Assembly (NCBI RefSeq): GCF_036206005.1 | Contig: NZ_CP108143.1 | Span: 5,547,501 to 5,611,500 of the forward strand | Length of the DNA: 64,000 nucleotides | DNA from: Streptomyces sp. NBC_00178 | Lineage (GTDB): Bacteria; Actinomycetota; Actinomycetes; Streptomycetales; Streptomycetaceae | Direction: 5' to 3' | In this document: positions 8,041-17,167 of the stretch, in pieces | How positions within the stretch are numbered: the stretch's first letter is position 1 | Layout of the letters: every line of letters starts with the position of its first letter | Made by a program: the position numbers and the translations under genes | The notes under the pieces: model-generated | The model's input: only the letters and a program-made list of their open reading frames with translations | What the model was told of the DNA's origin: nothing | Databases searched by the model: none

Positions 8041-9228
8041 ATGCCTGCCACCCGCACGGAAACAACCCCGCTCGACGTGCCCCGGGGGCTCGCCGGTGTG
8101 ATCGTCACCGACACCGCGCTGGGCGACGTACGAGGGCGCGAGGGCTTCTACCACTACCGTCACTACTCGGCGATCGAGCTTGCGCGGACCCGCAGCTTCG
8201 AGGACGTCTGGTACCTGATGTTCCACGGCGAGCTCCCCGGCCCGGCCGCCCGCGAGGAGTTCGCCGCACGCGCGGCGGGCCTGCGCCGCCTGCCCGCAGA
8301 GGTACGGGAGGCGCTGCCGTCCATCGCCCGTGCCGGAGCGGTCTCCGGCCCGCTCGCCGGGCTTCGTACCGCGCTGTCGCTCCTCGGCGCCACCGCCGGT
8401 TTCCGTCCGGTGTACGACATCGACGCGGACCGTCGACTGGACGACGCGCTCGCCGTGTGTGCCGTGGTCCCCACCGTGCTGACCGCTCTGTACCGTCTCG
8501 GCCTCGGCCTCGAACCCGTCGACCCCCGGGACGACCTCCCCTTCTCGGCGAACTACCTGTACATGCTCACCGGTGAGGAGCCGGACGCCGCTCGGGCCTC
8601 GGCGATCGAGCGCTATCTCATCTCCACGGTCGACCACGGTTTCAACGCCTCCACGTTCACCGCGAGGGTGATCGCCTCCACGGGCGCCGACGTCGCCGCC
8701 TGTCTCGTCGGAGCGGTGGGCGCGCTCTCCGGGCCGCTGCACGGCGGCGCGCCCAGCCGGGCACTGGACACTCTGGACGCCATCGGCAGCCCCGACCGCA
8801 TCGACGGGTGGATCAGGGAACGGGTTCTCGCGGGGGAGCGGATCATGGGCTTCGGGCACCCCGTCTACCGCACCGAGGACCCGCGTTCACGCATGCTGCG
8901 CTCGATCGCCCAGGAGTTCGGAGGTCCGCTGGCCGACTTCGCCGTCGAGGTCGAGCAGCGGGTCGAGGCGATTCTCGCCGAGCTCAAGCCCGGGCGGGAG
9001 CTGCACACCAACGTGGAGTTCTACGCCGGTGTCGTCATGGAGCTCTGCGGGCTTCCCCGCGCGATGTTCACCCCCACCTTCTGTGCCGCGCGCATGGTCG
9101 GCTGGAGCGCCAATATCCTGGAGCAGGCGCAGGACCCGAAGATCATCCGACCGGCGGCCCGCTACGTCGGAACCCCGCCGCCGCGCCCCGTGCCCGCGAT
9201 CCGGCCGACCCAGGAAGGCACCAGTTGA
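8041..9228 (+). CDS. Citrate synthase (second, type-II-like paralogue)
   Basis: A 395-residue citrate/methylcitrate synthase-family enzyme that condenses an acyl-CoA with oxaloacetate. The catalytic His residues are visible in GPLHGGAP and GFGHPVY, and RTEDPR provides binding residues. At the third catalytic position the usual Asp of NVDFY is Glu (HTNVEFYAGVV), a conservative change that may be normal for this subfamily. Start ATG 8041 has AGAGG 13 nt upstream; ATG 8029 is the alternative but sits almost on the AGAGG. The stop overlaps the TTG start of the CobW-type GTPase, so the two form an operon. It diverges from the HTH-fused paralogue. Confidence 0.88.
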   Translation: MPATRTETTPLDVPRGLAGVIVTDTALGDVRGREGFYHYRHYSAIELARTRSFEDVWYLMFHGELPGPAAREEFAARAAGLRRLPAEVREALPSIARAGAVSGPLAGLRTALSLLGATAGFRPVYDIDADRRLDDALAVCAVVPTVLTALYRLGLGLEPVDPRDDLPFSANYLYMLTGEEPDAARASAIERYLISTVDHGFNASTFTARVIASTGADVAACLVGAVGALSGPLHGGAPSRALDTLDAIGSPDRIDGWIRERVLAGERIMGFGHPVYRTEDPRSRMLRSIAQEFGGPLADFAVEVEQRVEAILAELKPGRELHTNVEFYAGVVMELCGLPRAMFTPTFCAARMVGWSANILEQAQDPKIIRPAARYVGTPPPRPVPAIRPTQEGTS

Positions 9229-10508
9229 CCCCGCCCCACGCCTCGCAGATCCCGGTCCTCGTCCTGGCGGGATTTCTCGGTTCCGGCAAGACGACGCTGC
9301 TCAACCATCTGCTCCGCAACAGGTCGGGCAACCGGATCGGCGTGATCGTCAACGACTTCGGTTCGATCGAGATCGACGCCATGACCGTCGCCGGCCAGGT
9401 GGGGTCGACGGTCTCCCTGGGCAACGGATGCCTGTGCTGCGCCGTCGACGCGAGCGAGCTCGACACCTACCTGGAGACGCTCACCCGGCCGAGTGCCCGG
9501 CTCGACGTGATCGTCATCGAGGCGAGCGGCCTCGCCGAGCCCCAGGAACTCGTGCGGATGCTGCTGGCGAGCGACAACCCCCGCATCAGGTACGGGGGAC
9601 TGGTCGAGGTCGTCGACGCCGCCGAATTCCGGGCGACCAGGGAGCGCCACCCCGAGATCGACCGCCATCTCGCCGTCGCCGATCTGATCGTGCTGAACAA
9701 GACGGACCGGGTGACGGAAGCGGACCTGAGCGAGGTACGGGGTGCCGTCGGCGAGGCCGGCGGCGCGGCGGCGGTGATCAGCGCCGCATACGGGAGAATC
9801 GACCCCGAACTCCTCTTCGACCCCGCCCTCGCGCCGGACGGGGACGACCTCGCGCGGCAGCTGAGCTTCGAGGATCTGCTTCCCGAGACGGACCGTACGC
9901 ACGAGGCCCATCTGCACGCGGCGTACGAGAGCGTCTCCTTCACCACCGACATGCCGCTCAGCCCGCGCAGGTTCATGGAGTTCCTCGACTCCCGGCCCGC
10001 CGGGCTCTACCGCATCAAGGGCTTCGCCGACTTCGGCGCCGGCGACCGGGACAACCGGTACGCCCTGCATGCGGTGGGCCGGTTCCTGCGCTTCGTCCCG
10101 CAGGGGTGGGCCCGGCAGGAGCCCCGGCGGACCCAACTGGTGCTGATCGGTTCCGGCATCGACGCCGAGGCGCTCCGCAAGCAGCTCGAAGAGTGCCGCG
10201 CGGAGCAGCGGGACATCCCCGACGGGCAGGGACAGGACATCCCCGACGGGCAGGGACGGGACATCCCCGACGGGCAGGGACGGGACATCCCCGACGGGCA
10301 GGGACGGGACATCCCCGACGGGCAGGGAAGGAACGCCGGGACGGCGACCCGCGAGCAGCTGGACGCCGATGCCGAGGCCGACGGCGCGTGGCAGGAGATC
10401 GACCCCACCGGCCGGCGGCAGAGCGCCGGGACCGGCGCCGACGAACTCGAACGCAGCATGTGGGGCGTCCTGCGATACGTGGGGCAGCCGGACGACGGGG
10501 CTCGATGA
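9225..10508 (+). CDS. CobW/COG0523-family GTPase, putative metal chaperone
   Basis: A 427-residue P-loop GTPase. The Walker A motif GFLGSGKTTLLNHLL is near the N-terminus, followed by the family's metal-binding GNGCLCC motif (CXCC) and the NKTD guanine-specificity motif. The C-terminal CobW_C domain spans about 230-325. COG0523 proteins deliver zinc, cobalt or other metals to client enzymes. TTG 9225 overlaps the citrate synthase stop (TTGA) and has AGGAAGG upstream. An unusual linker after the C-terminal domain consists of five tandem copies of an 8-residue unit (RDIPDGQG). No zinc-regulated neighbour is visible, so the metal is not known. Confidence 0.88.
   Translation: MTPPHASQIPVLVLAGFLGSGKTTLLNHLLRNRSGNRIGVIVNDFGSIEIDAMTVAGQVGSTVSLGNGCLCCAVDASELDTYLETLTRPSARLDVIVIEASGLAEPQELVRMLLASDNPRIRYGGLVEVVDAAEFRATRERHPEIDRHLAVADLIVLNKTDRVTEADLSEVRGAVGEAGGAAAVISAAYGRIDPELLFDPALAPDGDDLARQLSFEDLLPETDRTHEAHLHAAYESVSFTTDMPLSPRRFMEFLDSRPAGLYRIKGFADFGAGDRDNRYALHAVGRFLRFVPQGWARQEPRRTQLVLIGSGIDAEALRKQLEECRAEQRDIPDGQGQDIPDGQGRDIPDGQGRDIPDGQGRDIPDGQGRNAGTATREQLDADAEADGAWQEIDPTGRRQSAGTGADELERSMWGVLRYVGQPDDGAR
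10209..10328 (+). repeat. In-frame 24-bp tandem repeat, five copies, inside the CobW-family gene
   Basis: Five consecutive 24-bp units encode RDIPDGQG (one copy begins with Q). The units are nearly identical at DNA level, so the array is young or kept homogeneous, and it adds or removes 8 residues without breaking the frame. Confidence 0.95.
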
Positions 10509-10536
10509 CGCGGCGGCCCCGCCGTCCTGCCGGGTC

Positions 10537-12987
10537 CTACAGCGGTCCGGCGATCACCGCGACGGGGCTGGTGGACGGTGTTCCGGAACCGTCACGGCGC
10601 GGGTCCGGGGCGGGCAGCTCGGCCGGTGTGCCGTTCTTCTGCGCCGCCCGTGCCGGTGTCCCCCCGGCCCAGGCGAAGACCAGGACGTCCTCCCCCTTCA
10701 GGAAGCGCTGGCAGCGCACCCCGCCGGTGGCCCTGCCCTTGCGCGGATACTGGTCGAACGGGGTGAGCTTCCAGGTCAGCTCCGAGTCGTCCAGCGTGCC
10801 GTGCGAACCGGCGACCGTGAACACCACGGCGTCCGCGGCGGGATCGACGGCGGCGAACGACAGGACCGAGGAGCCCGCGGCGAGCTTGATGCCGGCCATG
10901 CCACCCGCCGCCCGGCCCTGCGGCCGGACCTGAGCGGCCGGATAGCGCAGCAACTGCGCGTCGGACGTGATGAAGACCAGGTCCTCCTCGCCCGTACGCA
11001 GCTGGGAGGCACCGACGATACGGTCACCGTCCCGCAGCGAGATGACCTCCAACTCGTCCTTGTTGGCCGGGTAGTCGGGCACCACTCGCTTCACCACCCC
11101 CTGCAGGGTGCCGATGGCGAGACCCGGCGCCTCCTCGTCCAGGGTGGTGAGGCAGATCAGGCTCTCGTCCGCCTCCAGGGTCAGGAACTCCGAGATCTGC
11201 GCGCCGCCCGACAGGTTGGGCGCCGCATGCGTGTCCGGCAGCTGGGGCAGGTCGATCACCGACAGGCGGAGCAGCCGTCCGCCGGACGTCACCGCGCCCA
11301 CGTCGCCGCGTGCCGTCGCGCGGACGGCGGAGACGATCACGTCGTGCTTCGCCCTCCTCGCGTCCTCGGCCTGGACGATCGGCTCGGCGTTCGCCGTACG
11401 GGCCAGCAGGCCGGTCGAGGACAGGAGCACCTGGCAGGGGTCGTCGGCGACCTCCAGCGGCACCGAGGCGACCTGCGAGCCCGACGACTCCAGTAGCACG
11501 GTGCGCCGGTCGGTGCCGAACTTCTTGGCCACCGCCGCCAGTTCGGCGGACACGAGCTTGCGCAGCTCGGCGTCCGACTCCAGGATCGCCGTCAGTTCGG
11601 CGATCTCCTGGTTCAGACGGTCGCGCTCGGTCTCCAGCTCGATCCGGTCGAATCGGGTCAGCCGGCGCAGCGGGGTGTCCAGGATGTACTGCGTCTGGAT
11701 CTCGCTCAGCGAGAAGCGCTCCATCAGGCGCTCCTTCGCCTGCCCCGAGTTGTCGCTGTCCCGGATGAGGCGGATGACCTCGTCGATGTCGAGCAGGGCG
11801 ACGAGGAGGCCCTCGACCAGGTGGAGCCTGTTGCGCCGCTTGGTCCGGCGGAACTCGCTGCGCCGGCGCACCACGTCGAACCGGTGGTCGAGGTAGACCT
11901 CCAGGAGCTCCTTGAGCCCCAGGGTCAGCGGCTGCCCGTCGACGAGTGCGACGTTGTTGATGCCGAAGGACTCCTCCATCGGCGTCAGCTTGTAGAGCTG
12001 CTCCAGTACGGCCTCGGGCACGAAGCCGTTCTTGACCTCGATCACCAGACGGAGCCCGTGCGCACGGTCCGTGAGGTCCTTGACGTCGGCGATGCCCTGG
12101 AGCTTCTTCGAACCGACCAGGTCCTTGATCTTGGCGATCACCTTCTCCGGGCCGACGGTGAAGGGAAGTTCGGTGACCACGAGGCCCTTGCGGCGCGCCG
12201 TGACGTTCTCTATGGCGACCGTGGCGCGGATCTTGAACGTGCCGCGCCCGGAGGCGTACGCGTCCTTGATGCCGCCGAGGCCCACGATCCGGCCGCCGGT
12301 CGGCAGGTCGGGTCCGGGGACGAAACGCATCAGCGTCTCGAGGTCCGCGCCCGGGTGCCGGATCAGGTGGCGCGCGGCGGCCACGACCTCGCCCAGGTTG
12401 TGCGGGGGCATGTTGGTGGCCATGCCGACCGCGATCCCGGAAGCACCGTTGACCAGGAGGTTCGGGTACGCCGCCGGGAGGACGACCGGCTCCTGCTCCT
12501 GGCCGTCGTAGTTCGACTGGAAGTCGACGGTGTCCTCGTCGATCGACTCCGTCATCAGGGACGTGGCGTCGGCCATCCGGCACTCGGTGTACCGCATGGC
12601 GGCCGGCGGGTCGTCGTTGCCCAGGGAGCCGAAGTTGCCGTGCCCGTCGACGAGGGGCAGGCGCATCGAGAACGGCTGTGCCATGCGCACCAGTGCGTCA
12701 TAGATCGACGCGTCGCCGTGCGGGTGCAGTTTGCCCATCACCTCGCCCACGACCCGTGCGCACTTCACGTACCCACGGTCGGGGCGCAGTCCCATCTCGT
12801 TCATCTGGGACACGATGCGGCGGTGCACGGGCTTCATGCCGTCCCGGGCATCCGGCAGAGCCCTGGAGTAGATCACCGAGTACGCGTACTCGAGGAAGGA
12901 GCCCTGCATTTCGTCGACGACGTCGATGTCGAGGATCTTCTCCTCGAAGTCGTCCGGCGGCGGGGTTTTGGTGCTGCGGCGGGCCAT
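10537..12987 (-). CDS. parC: DNA topoisomerase IV subunit A
   Basis: An 816-residue type IIA topoisomerase A subunit. The breakage-reunion domain starts near residue 30 (YAYSVIYSRALPDARDG), and the catalytic Tyr is Y133 in AAMRYTE. The tower and coiled-coil region includes YILDTPLRRLTRFD. The C-terminal beta-pinwheel (about 500-790) lacks an obvious GyrA box QRRGGKG, which favours ParC over GyrA. ATG 12987 is chosen because the conserved N-terminus follows and GAAGGAG lies upstream. With ParE (not in this window) it decatenates chromosomes. The neighbours are unrelated in function. Confidence 0.92.
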   Translation of the reverse strand: MARRSTKTPPPDDFEEKILDIDVVDEMQGSFLEYAYSVIYSRALPDARDGMKPVHRRIVSQMNEMGLRPDRGYVKCARVVGEVMGKLHPHGDASIYDALVRMAQPFSMRLPLVDGHGNFGSLGNDDPPAAMRYTECRMADATSLMTESIDEDTVDFQSNYDGQEQEPVVLPAAYPNLLVNGASGIAVGMATNMPPHNLGEVVAAARHLIRHPGADLETLMRFVPGPDLPTGGRIVGLGGIKDAYASGRGTFKIRATVAIENVTARRKGLVVTELPFTVGPEKVIAKIKDLVGSKKLQGIADVKDLTDRAHGLRLVIEVKNGFVPEAVLEQLYKLTPMEESFGINNVALVDGQPLTLGLKELLEVYLDHRFDVVRRRSEFRRTKRRNRLHLVEGLLVALLDIDEVIRLIRDSDNSGQAKERLMERFSLSEIQTQYILDTPLRRLTRFDRIELETERDRLNQEIAELTAILESDAELRKLVSAELAAVAKKFGTDRRTVLLESSGSQVASVPLEVADDPCQVLLSSTGLLARTANAEPIVQAEDARRAKHDVIVSAVRATARGDVGAVTSGGRLLRLSVIDLPQLPDTHAAPNLSGGAQISEFLTLEADESLICLTTLDEEAPGLAIGTLQGVVKRVVPDYPANKDELEVISLRDGDRIVGASQLRTGEEDLVFITSDAQLLRYPAAQVRPQGRAAGGMAGIKLAAGSSVLSFAAVDPAADAVVFTVAGSHGTLDDSELTWKLTPFDQYPRKGRATGGVRCQRFLKGEDVLVFAWAGGTPARAAQKNGTPAELPAPDPRRDGSGTPSTSPVAVIAGPL

Positions 12988-13234
12988 CGCGGCTGCGACT
13001 CCTTCACAGATTCTGTCGGGCAACCTCAGGTTCTGACGCCGACCATTGTGGACCGCCGCACCGACAACGCCGACCTCGACCCGTCCGAAGCGCTCTCCGG
13101 GGGCCCCGCGAAGCCCCTCTTCACGGCAGGATCTACGACAACATTCACCCGGCGGGAACTTCGCCAGGTGCCCGTGCGCTTGCTTACAGTGGCAGGTCCG
13201 GCAGGAAAATCCTGTACCGATCGAAGGGACGTAC

Positions 13235-14596
13235 ATGCCCATGGGTCACACGGCCACAGCCCAGGCCGGTTCCGGCGGCTTGACGGCGACCGAGCACCGG
13301 CTGGCCAACGGCCTGCGCGTGGTGCTCTCCGAAGACCATCTGACCCCGGTAGCCGCGGTCTGCCTCTGGTACGACGTCGGTTCCCGCCACGAGGTGGCGG
13401 GCCGCACCGGCCTCGCCCACCTCTTCGAGCACCTGATGTTCCAGGGCTCGGGCCAGGTCAAGGGGAACGGACACTTCGAGCTGGTGCAGGGAGCCGGCGG
13501 TTCCCTCAACGGCACCACCAGCTTCGAGCGCACCAACTACTTCGAGACGATGCCCACGCACCAGCTGGAGCTGGCCCTGTGGCTCGAGGCCGACCGGATG
13601 GGCTCGCTGCTCGCCGCGCTCGACGAGGAGTCCATGGAGAACCAGCGGGACGTGGTGAAGAACGAGCGCCGCCAGCGCTACGACAACGTCCCGTACGGCA
13701 CCGCGTTCGAGAAGCTCACCGCGCTCGCGTACCCGGAGGGCCACCCGTACCACCACACGCCGATCGGTTCCATGGCCGACCTGGACGCGGCGACGCTGGA
13801 GGACGCGCAGGCGTTCTTCCGCACCTACTACGCGCCGAACAACGCCGTGCTCTCCGTCGTCGGGGACATCGACCCCGAGCAGACGCTCGCCTGGATCGAG
13901 AAGTACTTCGGATCCATCCCGTCCCACGACGGCAAGCAGCCCCCGCGCGACGGCACGCTGCCGGACATCATCGGCGGACAACTGCGGGAGGTGGTCCACG
14001 AGGAGGTGCCGGCACGCGCGCTGATGGCGGCCTACCGGCTGCCCCACGACGGCACCCGTGCGTGCGACGCCGCGGACCTGGCGCTGACCGTGCTCGGCGG
14101 CGGCGAGTCGTCCCGCCTGCACAACCGCCTGGTCCGCCGCGACCGTACGGCCGTGGCCGCGGGATTCGGGCTGCTCCGGCTCTCCGGCGCGCCGTCGCTG
14201 GGGTGGCTGGACGTGAAGACGTCCGGAGGCGTCGAGGTCCCGCGGATCGAGGAGGCGGTCGACGAGGAGCTGGCCCGCTTCGCCGAGGAGGGCCCCACCC
14301 CCGAGGAAATGGAACGCGCGCAGGCACAGTTGGAGCGCGAGTGGCTCGACCGGCTCGGCACGGTCTCCGGACGGGCCGACGAACTGTGCCGGTTCGCCGT
14401 CCTGTTCGGCGACCCGCAGCTCGCCCTGACCGCGGTCGGCCGCGTGCTCGACGTGACCGCCGACGAGGTCAAGGCCGCCGCCCGGGCCCATCTGCGGCCC
14501 GACAACCGTGCCGTCCTGGTCTACGAGCCGGTCGAACCGGCCGAGGACACCGAGGGTACCGACGGCACCGACGCGCACGAGGGGGCCGACAAGTGA
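13235..14596 (+). CDS. M16-family zinc metallopeptidase, catalytic subunit
   Basis: A 453-residue pitrilysin/insulinase-family peptidase. The inverted zinc motif HLFEH (H62, E65, H66) and the downstream acidic ligand region NQRDVVKNERRQRYDN are both present, so it should be active. The core repeats (peptidase M16 N and C halves) fill the protein. ATG 13235 follows GAAGGGAC; a second in-frame ATG is at 13241. The end overlaps the start of a second M16 gene that lacks the zinc motif. The pair therefore resembles heterodimeric M16 proteases, in which one subunit supplies zinc and the other an Arg/Tyr pair. No signal peptide is evident, so it is probably cytoplasmic. Confidence 0.9.
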   Translation: MPMGHTATAQAGSGGLTATEHRLANGLRVVLSEDHLTPVAAVCLWYDVGSRHEVAGRTGLAHLFEHLMFQGSGQVKGNGHFELVQGAGGSLNGTTSFERTNYFETMPTHQLELALWLEADRMGSLLAALDEESMENQRDVVKNERRQRYDNVPYGTAFEKLTALAYPEGHPYHHTPIGSMADLDAATLEDAQAFFRTYYAPNNAVLSVVGDIDPEQTLAWIEKYFGSIPSHDGKQPPRDGTLPDIIGGQLREVVHEEVPARALMAAYRLPHDGTRACDAADLALTVLGGGESSRLHNRLVRRDRTAVAAGFGLLRLSGAPSLGWLDVKTSGGVEVPRIEEAVDEELARFAEEGPTPEEMERAQAQLEREWLDRLGTVSGRADELCRFAVLFGDPQLALTAVGRVLDVTADEVKAAARAHLRPDNRAVLVYEPVEPAEDTEGTDGTDAHEGADK

Positions 14597-16005
14597 CCGA
14601 CGCCGCCGTGACTGGAGTAGCGATGGAGTACCACCCGCAGCCGACCGCCGGCGAGGCCAGGCCCTGGGCCTTCCCCGCGCCCGAACGGGGCGCCCTGCCC
14701 AACGGCCTGACCGTGCTGCGCTGCCACCGGCCGGGCCAGCAGGTGGTGGCCGTGGAGATCTTCCTCGACGCGCCGCTGGACGCGGAGCCCGAGGGCCTCG
14801 ACGGTGTGGCCACGATCATGGCCCGCGCGCTGTCCGAGGGCACGGACAAGCGTTCCGCCGAGGAGTTCGCGGCCGAGCTGGAGCGCTGCGGCGCCACGCT
14901 CGACGCACACGCCGACCACCCCGGCCTCAGGGTGTCCCTGGAGGTCCCGGCCTCCCGGCTCGTCAAGGCGCTCGGACTGGTCGCCGAGGCGCTGAGGGCC
15001 CCGGCCTTCGCGGAGAGCGAGATCGAGCGTCTGGTGGGCAACCGGCTCGACGAGATCCCGCACGAGCAGGCCAACCCCGCCCGGCGGGCGGCGAAGCAGC
15101 TCTCCAAGGAGCTCTTCCCGGCGACGGCCCGTATGTCGCGTCCACGCCAGGGGACCGAGGAGACGGTGCGGCGCATCGACGCGGCGGCCGTCCGCGCCTT
15201 CTACGACGCCCACGTCCGTCCGTCCACCGCGACGGCGGTCGTCGTCGGCGACCTCACCGGCATCGACCTGGACGCGCTGCTCGCCGACACCGTCGGCGAC
15301 TGGTCGGGCGACTCGGTCCCCGCGCGCCCGGTTCCCCCGATCACCGCGGACGACACCGGCCGCGTCGTCATCGTGGACCGCCCCGGGGCCGTGCAGACCC
15401 AGCTCCTCATCGGGCGGATCGGCGCCGACCGGCACGACAGCGTCTGGCCCGCCCAGGTCCTCGGCACGTACTGCCTGGGGGGCACCCTGACCTCCCGGCT
15501 GGACCGCGTGCTGCGCGAGGAGAAGGGCTACACCTACGGCGTCCGGGCGTTCGGCCAGGTGCTGCGTTCGACGGCACCCGGTTCGTCGTCCGGCCCCACC
15601 GGCGCGGCGATGCTGGCCATCAGCGGCTCCGTGGACACGGAGTCGACCGGGCCGGCGCTCGACGACCTGTGGAAGGTCCTGCGCACCCTGGCGGCCGAGG
15701 GGCTCACCGACGCCGAGCGCGAGACCGCCGTGCAGAACCTCGTGGGCGTGGCCCCGTTGAAGTACGAGACGGCTGCCTCCGTCGCGGGAACCCTGGCCGA
15801 CCAGCTGGAGCAGCACCTCCCGGACGACTACCAGGCCACGCTGTACGCGCGCCTGGCCGAGACGGGCACGGTCGAGGCGACGGCCGCGGTGGTCAACGCC
15901 TTCCCCGTCGACCGTCTGGTCACCGTGCTGGTCGGGGACGCCGCGCAGATCGCGGACCCCGTCAGGGCGCTGGGCATCGGCGAGGTGTCGATCGTCAGCG
16001 GCTGA
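14593..16005 (+). CDS. M16-family peptidase-like subunit without the zinc motif
   Basis: A 470-residue M16-fold protein that begins with GTG 14593 overlapping the upstream stop (GTGA). The equivalent of HXXEH is missing: the region reads VATIMARALSEGT. It keeps RLDRVLREEKGYTYGV, the Arg...Tyr signature that completes the active site in partner subunits of heterodimeric M16 peptidases. It is therefore most likely the non-catalytic partner of the preceding gene. An in-frame ATG at 14623 is an alternative start. The gene is followed by a strong terminator. Confidence 0.9.
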   Translation: MTDAAVTGVAMEYHPQPTAGEARPWAFPAPERGALPNGLTVLRCHRPGQQVVAVEIFLDAPLDAEPEGLDGVATIMARALSEGTDKRSAEEFAAELERCGATLDAHADHPGLRVSLEVPASRLVKALGLVAEALRAPAFAESEIERLVGNRLDEIPHEQANPARRAAKQLSKELFPATARMSRPRQGTEETVRRIDAAAVRAFYDAHVRPSTATAVVVGDLTGIDLDALLADTVGDWSGDSVPARPVPPITADDTGRVVIVDRPGAVQTQLLIGRIGADRHDSVWPAQVLGTYCLGGTLTSRLDRVLREEKGYTYGVRAFGQVLRSTAPGSSSGPTGAAMLAISGSVDTESTGPALDDLWKVLRTLAAEGLTDAERETAVQNLVGVAPLKYETAASVAGTLADQLEQHLPDDYQATLYARLAETGTVEATAAVVNAFPVDRLVTVLVGDAAQIADPVRALGIGEVSIVSG

Positions 16006-16020
16006 CGATCCGGCACATTC

Positions 16021-16052
16021 AGGACCCCGGCGGGCATCCCCGCCGGGGTCCT
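16021..16052 (+). terminator. Rho-independent terminator after the M16 operon
   Basis: A perfect 14-bp stem (AGGACCCCGGCGGG and its complement) with the loop CATC, followed by a T-rich stretch GTCTTTTGTCT. It begins 15 bp after the stop of the second M16 gene. Confidence 0.9.
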
Positions 16053-16206
16053 GTCTTTTGTCTGATTTATCAAGGGACGTGCGCGTTCATCCTGTGGGAT
16101 GTCCGACAAAAGACCCTTTCGGTTTGGAGCGGGTGAGGCGCCCGTCCTAGCGTCGGCTCGGCTGTCCGCCGGACCCGAGCCGCGACCGCGGCACCGGACA
16201 GCCATC

Positions 16207-16352
16207 GCCGAGTCCCCGTCAGGCGCGAGCCTGGGGAGCCGGGGACCCACCAAGTCCCTGGGGTGAATCGGATCCCCGCGTCTCACGCGAGACGGGAGGG
16301 GTCCGTAGGAGACCTTCCTGCTCCGAACCCGTCAGCTAACCCGGTAGGCGAG
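16207..16352 (+). promoter_or_regulatory. c-di-AMP riboswitch (ydaO/yuaA type)
   Basis: The leader of the M23 peptidase gene contains the conserved blocks of the ydaO class in order: CGAGTCCCCG, GGGGAGCCGGGGACC, GGGGTGAATC, TAGGAGACCTTCC and GAACCCGTCAGCTAACC with GGTAGGCG. In this family c-di-AMP binding generally turns expression off. In Streptomyces such elements precede genes for cell-wall hydrolases such as rpfA. It links the peptidase to c-di-AMP signalling, and so to potassium and osmotic state. Confidence 0.93.
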
Positions 16353-16378
16353 AAGGAAGGAAAGGAACCAGCCACTTC

Positions 16379-17137
16379 ATGGCGTTCATCCGTGCCACCG
16401 GGAAGCACCGTGCCCCGAGCCGCCTGACGCGTTCGAGCGCCCGGGCCGCCGGTATCGCGGCCCTGGCCACCACCGGTGTCATAGGCGCGACGGCCTCCCC
16501 GGCACTCGCCGCGGACTCCGAGGTCACCGCCGGCAGCACCGGTCTGGTCCAGACGGTCGCCCTCGACACGAGTCTCGCCGCGCAGATCGAGGCCCAGGCG
16601 GAGGCCCAGCAGCACCAGGCCGCCGTTGCGAAGGCGAAGGCCGAGGCCGAGCGCAAGGCGGAGGCCCGCGCCAAGGAGGTCCGCGAGGAGAAGGCGCGCG
16701 CCGCACGCGCCGCCGAGCGCGCCCGCCTCAACGCCTTCCACCTGCCGGTCGCCGGTTCGCACGTCACCACCGGCTACAAGACCGGCGGCGCGCTCTGGTC
16801 CTCCGGCACCCACTCCGGCGTGGACTTCCAGGCCGCGTCCGGCACCCCCGTCGTCGCCGTCGGCGCCGGCACGGTCGTCGAGGCCGGCTGGGGCGGCGCC
16901 TACGGCAACAACATCGTGCTGCGGATGAAGGACGGCACCTACACCCAGTACGGCCACCTCTCCTCCATCGGCGTCAAGGTCGGCCAGAGCGTCGCCTCGG
17001 GCGAGCGGATCGCCTTCTCCGGTTCGACCGGCAACTCCACCGGACCGCATCTGCACTTCGAGGCCCGCACCACCCCCGAGTACGGCTCGGACATGGACCC
17101 CGTCGCCTACCTCCGCGCCCACGGCGTCCAGGTCTGA
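16379..17137 (+). CDS. Secreted M23-family peptidoglycan endopeptidase
   Basis: A 252-residue exported protein. The signal peptide (about 1-44) ends ASPALA-A. A charged Ala/Glu/Lys-rich helical segment (about 62-118) probably forms a coiled coil. The M23 (lysostaphin-like) domain (about 120-250) keeps the zinc ligands in HSGVDF and HLHFE. It should cut peptide cross-links in peptidoglycan during growth, branching or germination. Translation starts at ATG 16379 after a purine-rich GAAGGAAGGAAAGGA stretch. Expression is expected to be controlled by the c-di-AMP riboswitch in its leader. A terminator follows, so it is monocistronic. Confidence 0.92.
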   Translation: MAFIRATGKHRAPSRLTRSSARAAGIAALATTGVIGATASPALAADSEVTAGSTGLVQTVALDTSLAAQIEAQAEAQQHQAAVAKAKAEAERKAEARAKEVREEKARAARAAERARLNAFHLPVAGSHVTTGYKTGGALWSSGTHSGVDFQAASGTPVVAVGAGTVVEAGWGGAYGNNIVLRMKDGTYTQYGHLSSIGVKVGQSVASGERIAFSGSTGNSTGPHLHFEARTTPEYGSDMDPVAYLRAHGVQV

Positions 17138-17167
17138 CCCAGGCCCGCCCGCACGCACCGCTCCGAC

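Noticed and set aside
10209..10328. Possible CRISPR-like array
   Set aside because: Units are contiguous without spacers and encode an in-frame peptide repeat.
11821..16005. 1394-residue open frame on the plus strand
   Set aside because: Its first 900 codons are antisense to parC and out of frame in the first M16 gene; only 14593-16005 is the real second M16 gene.
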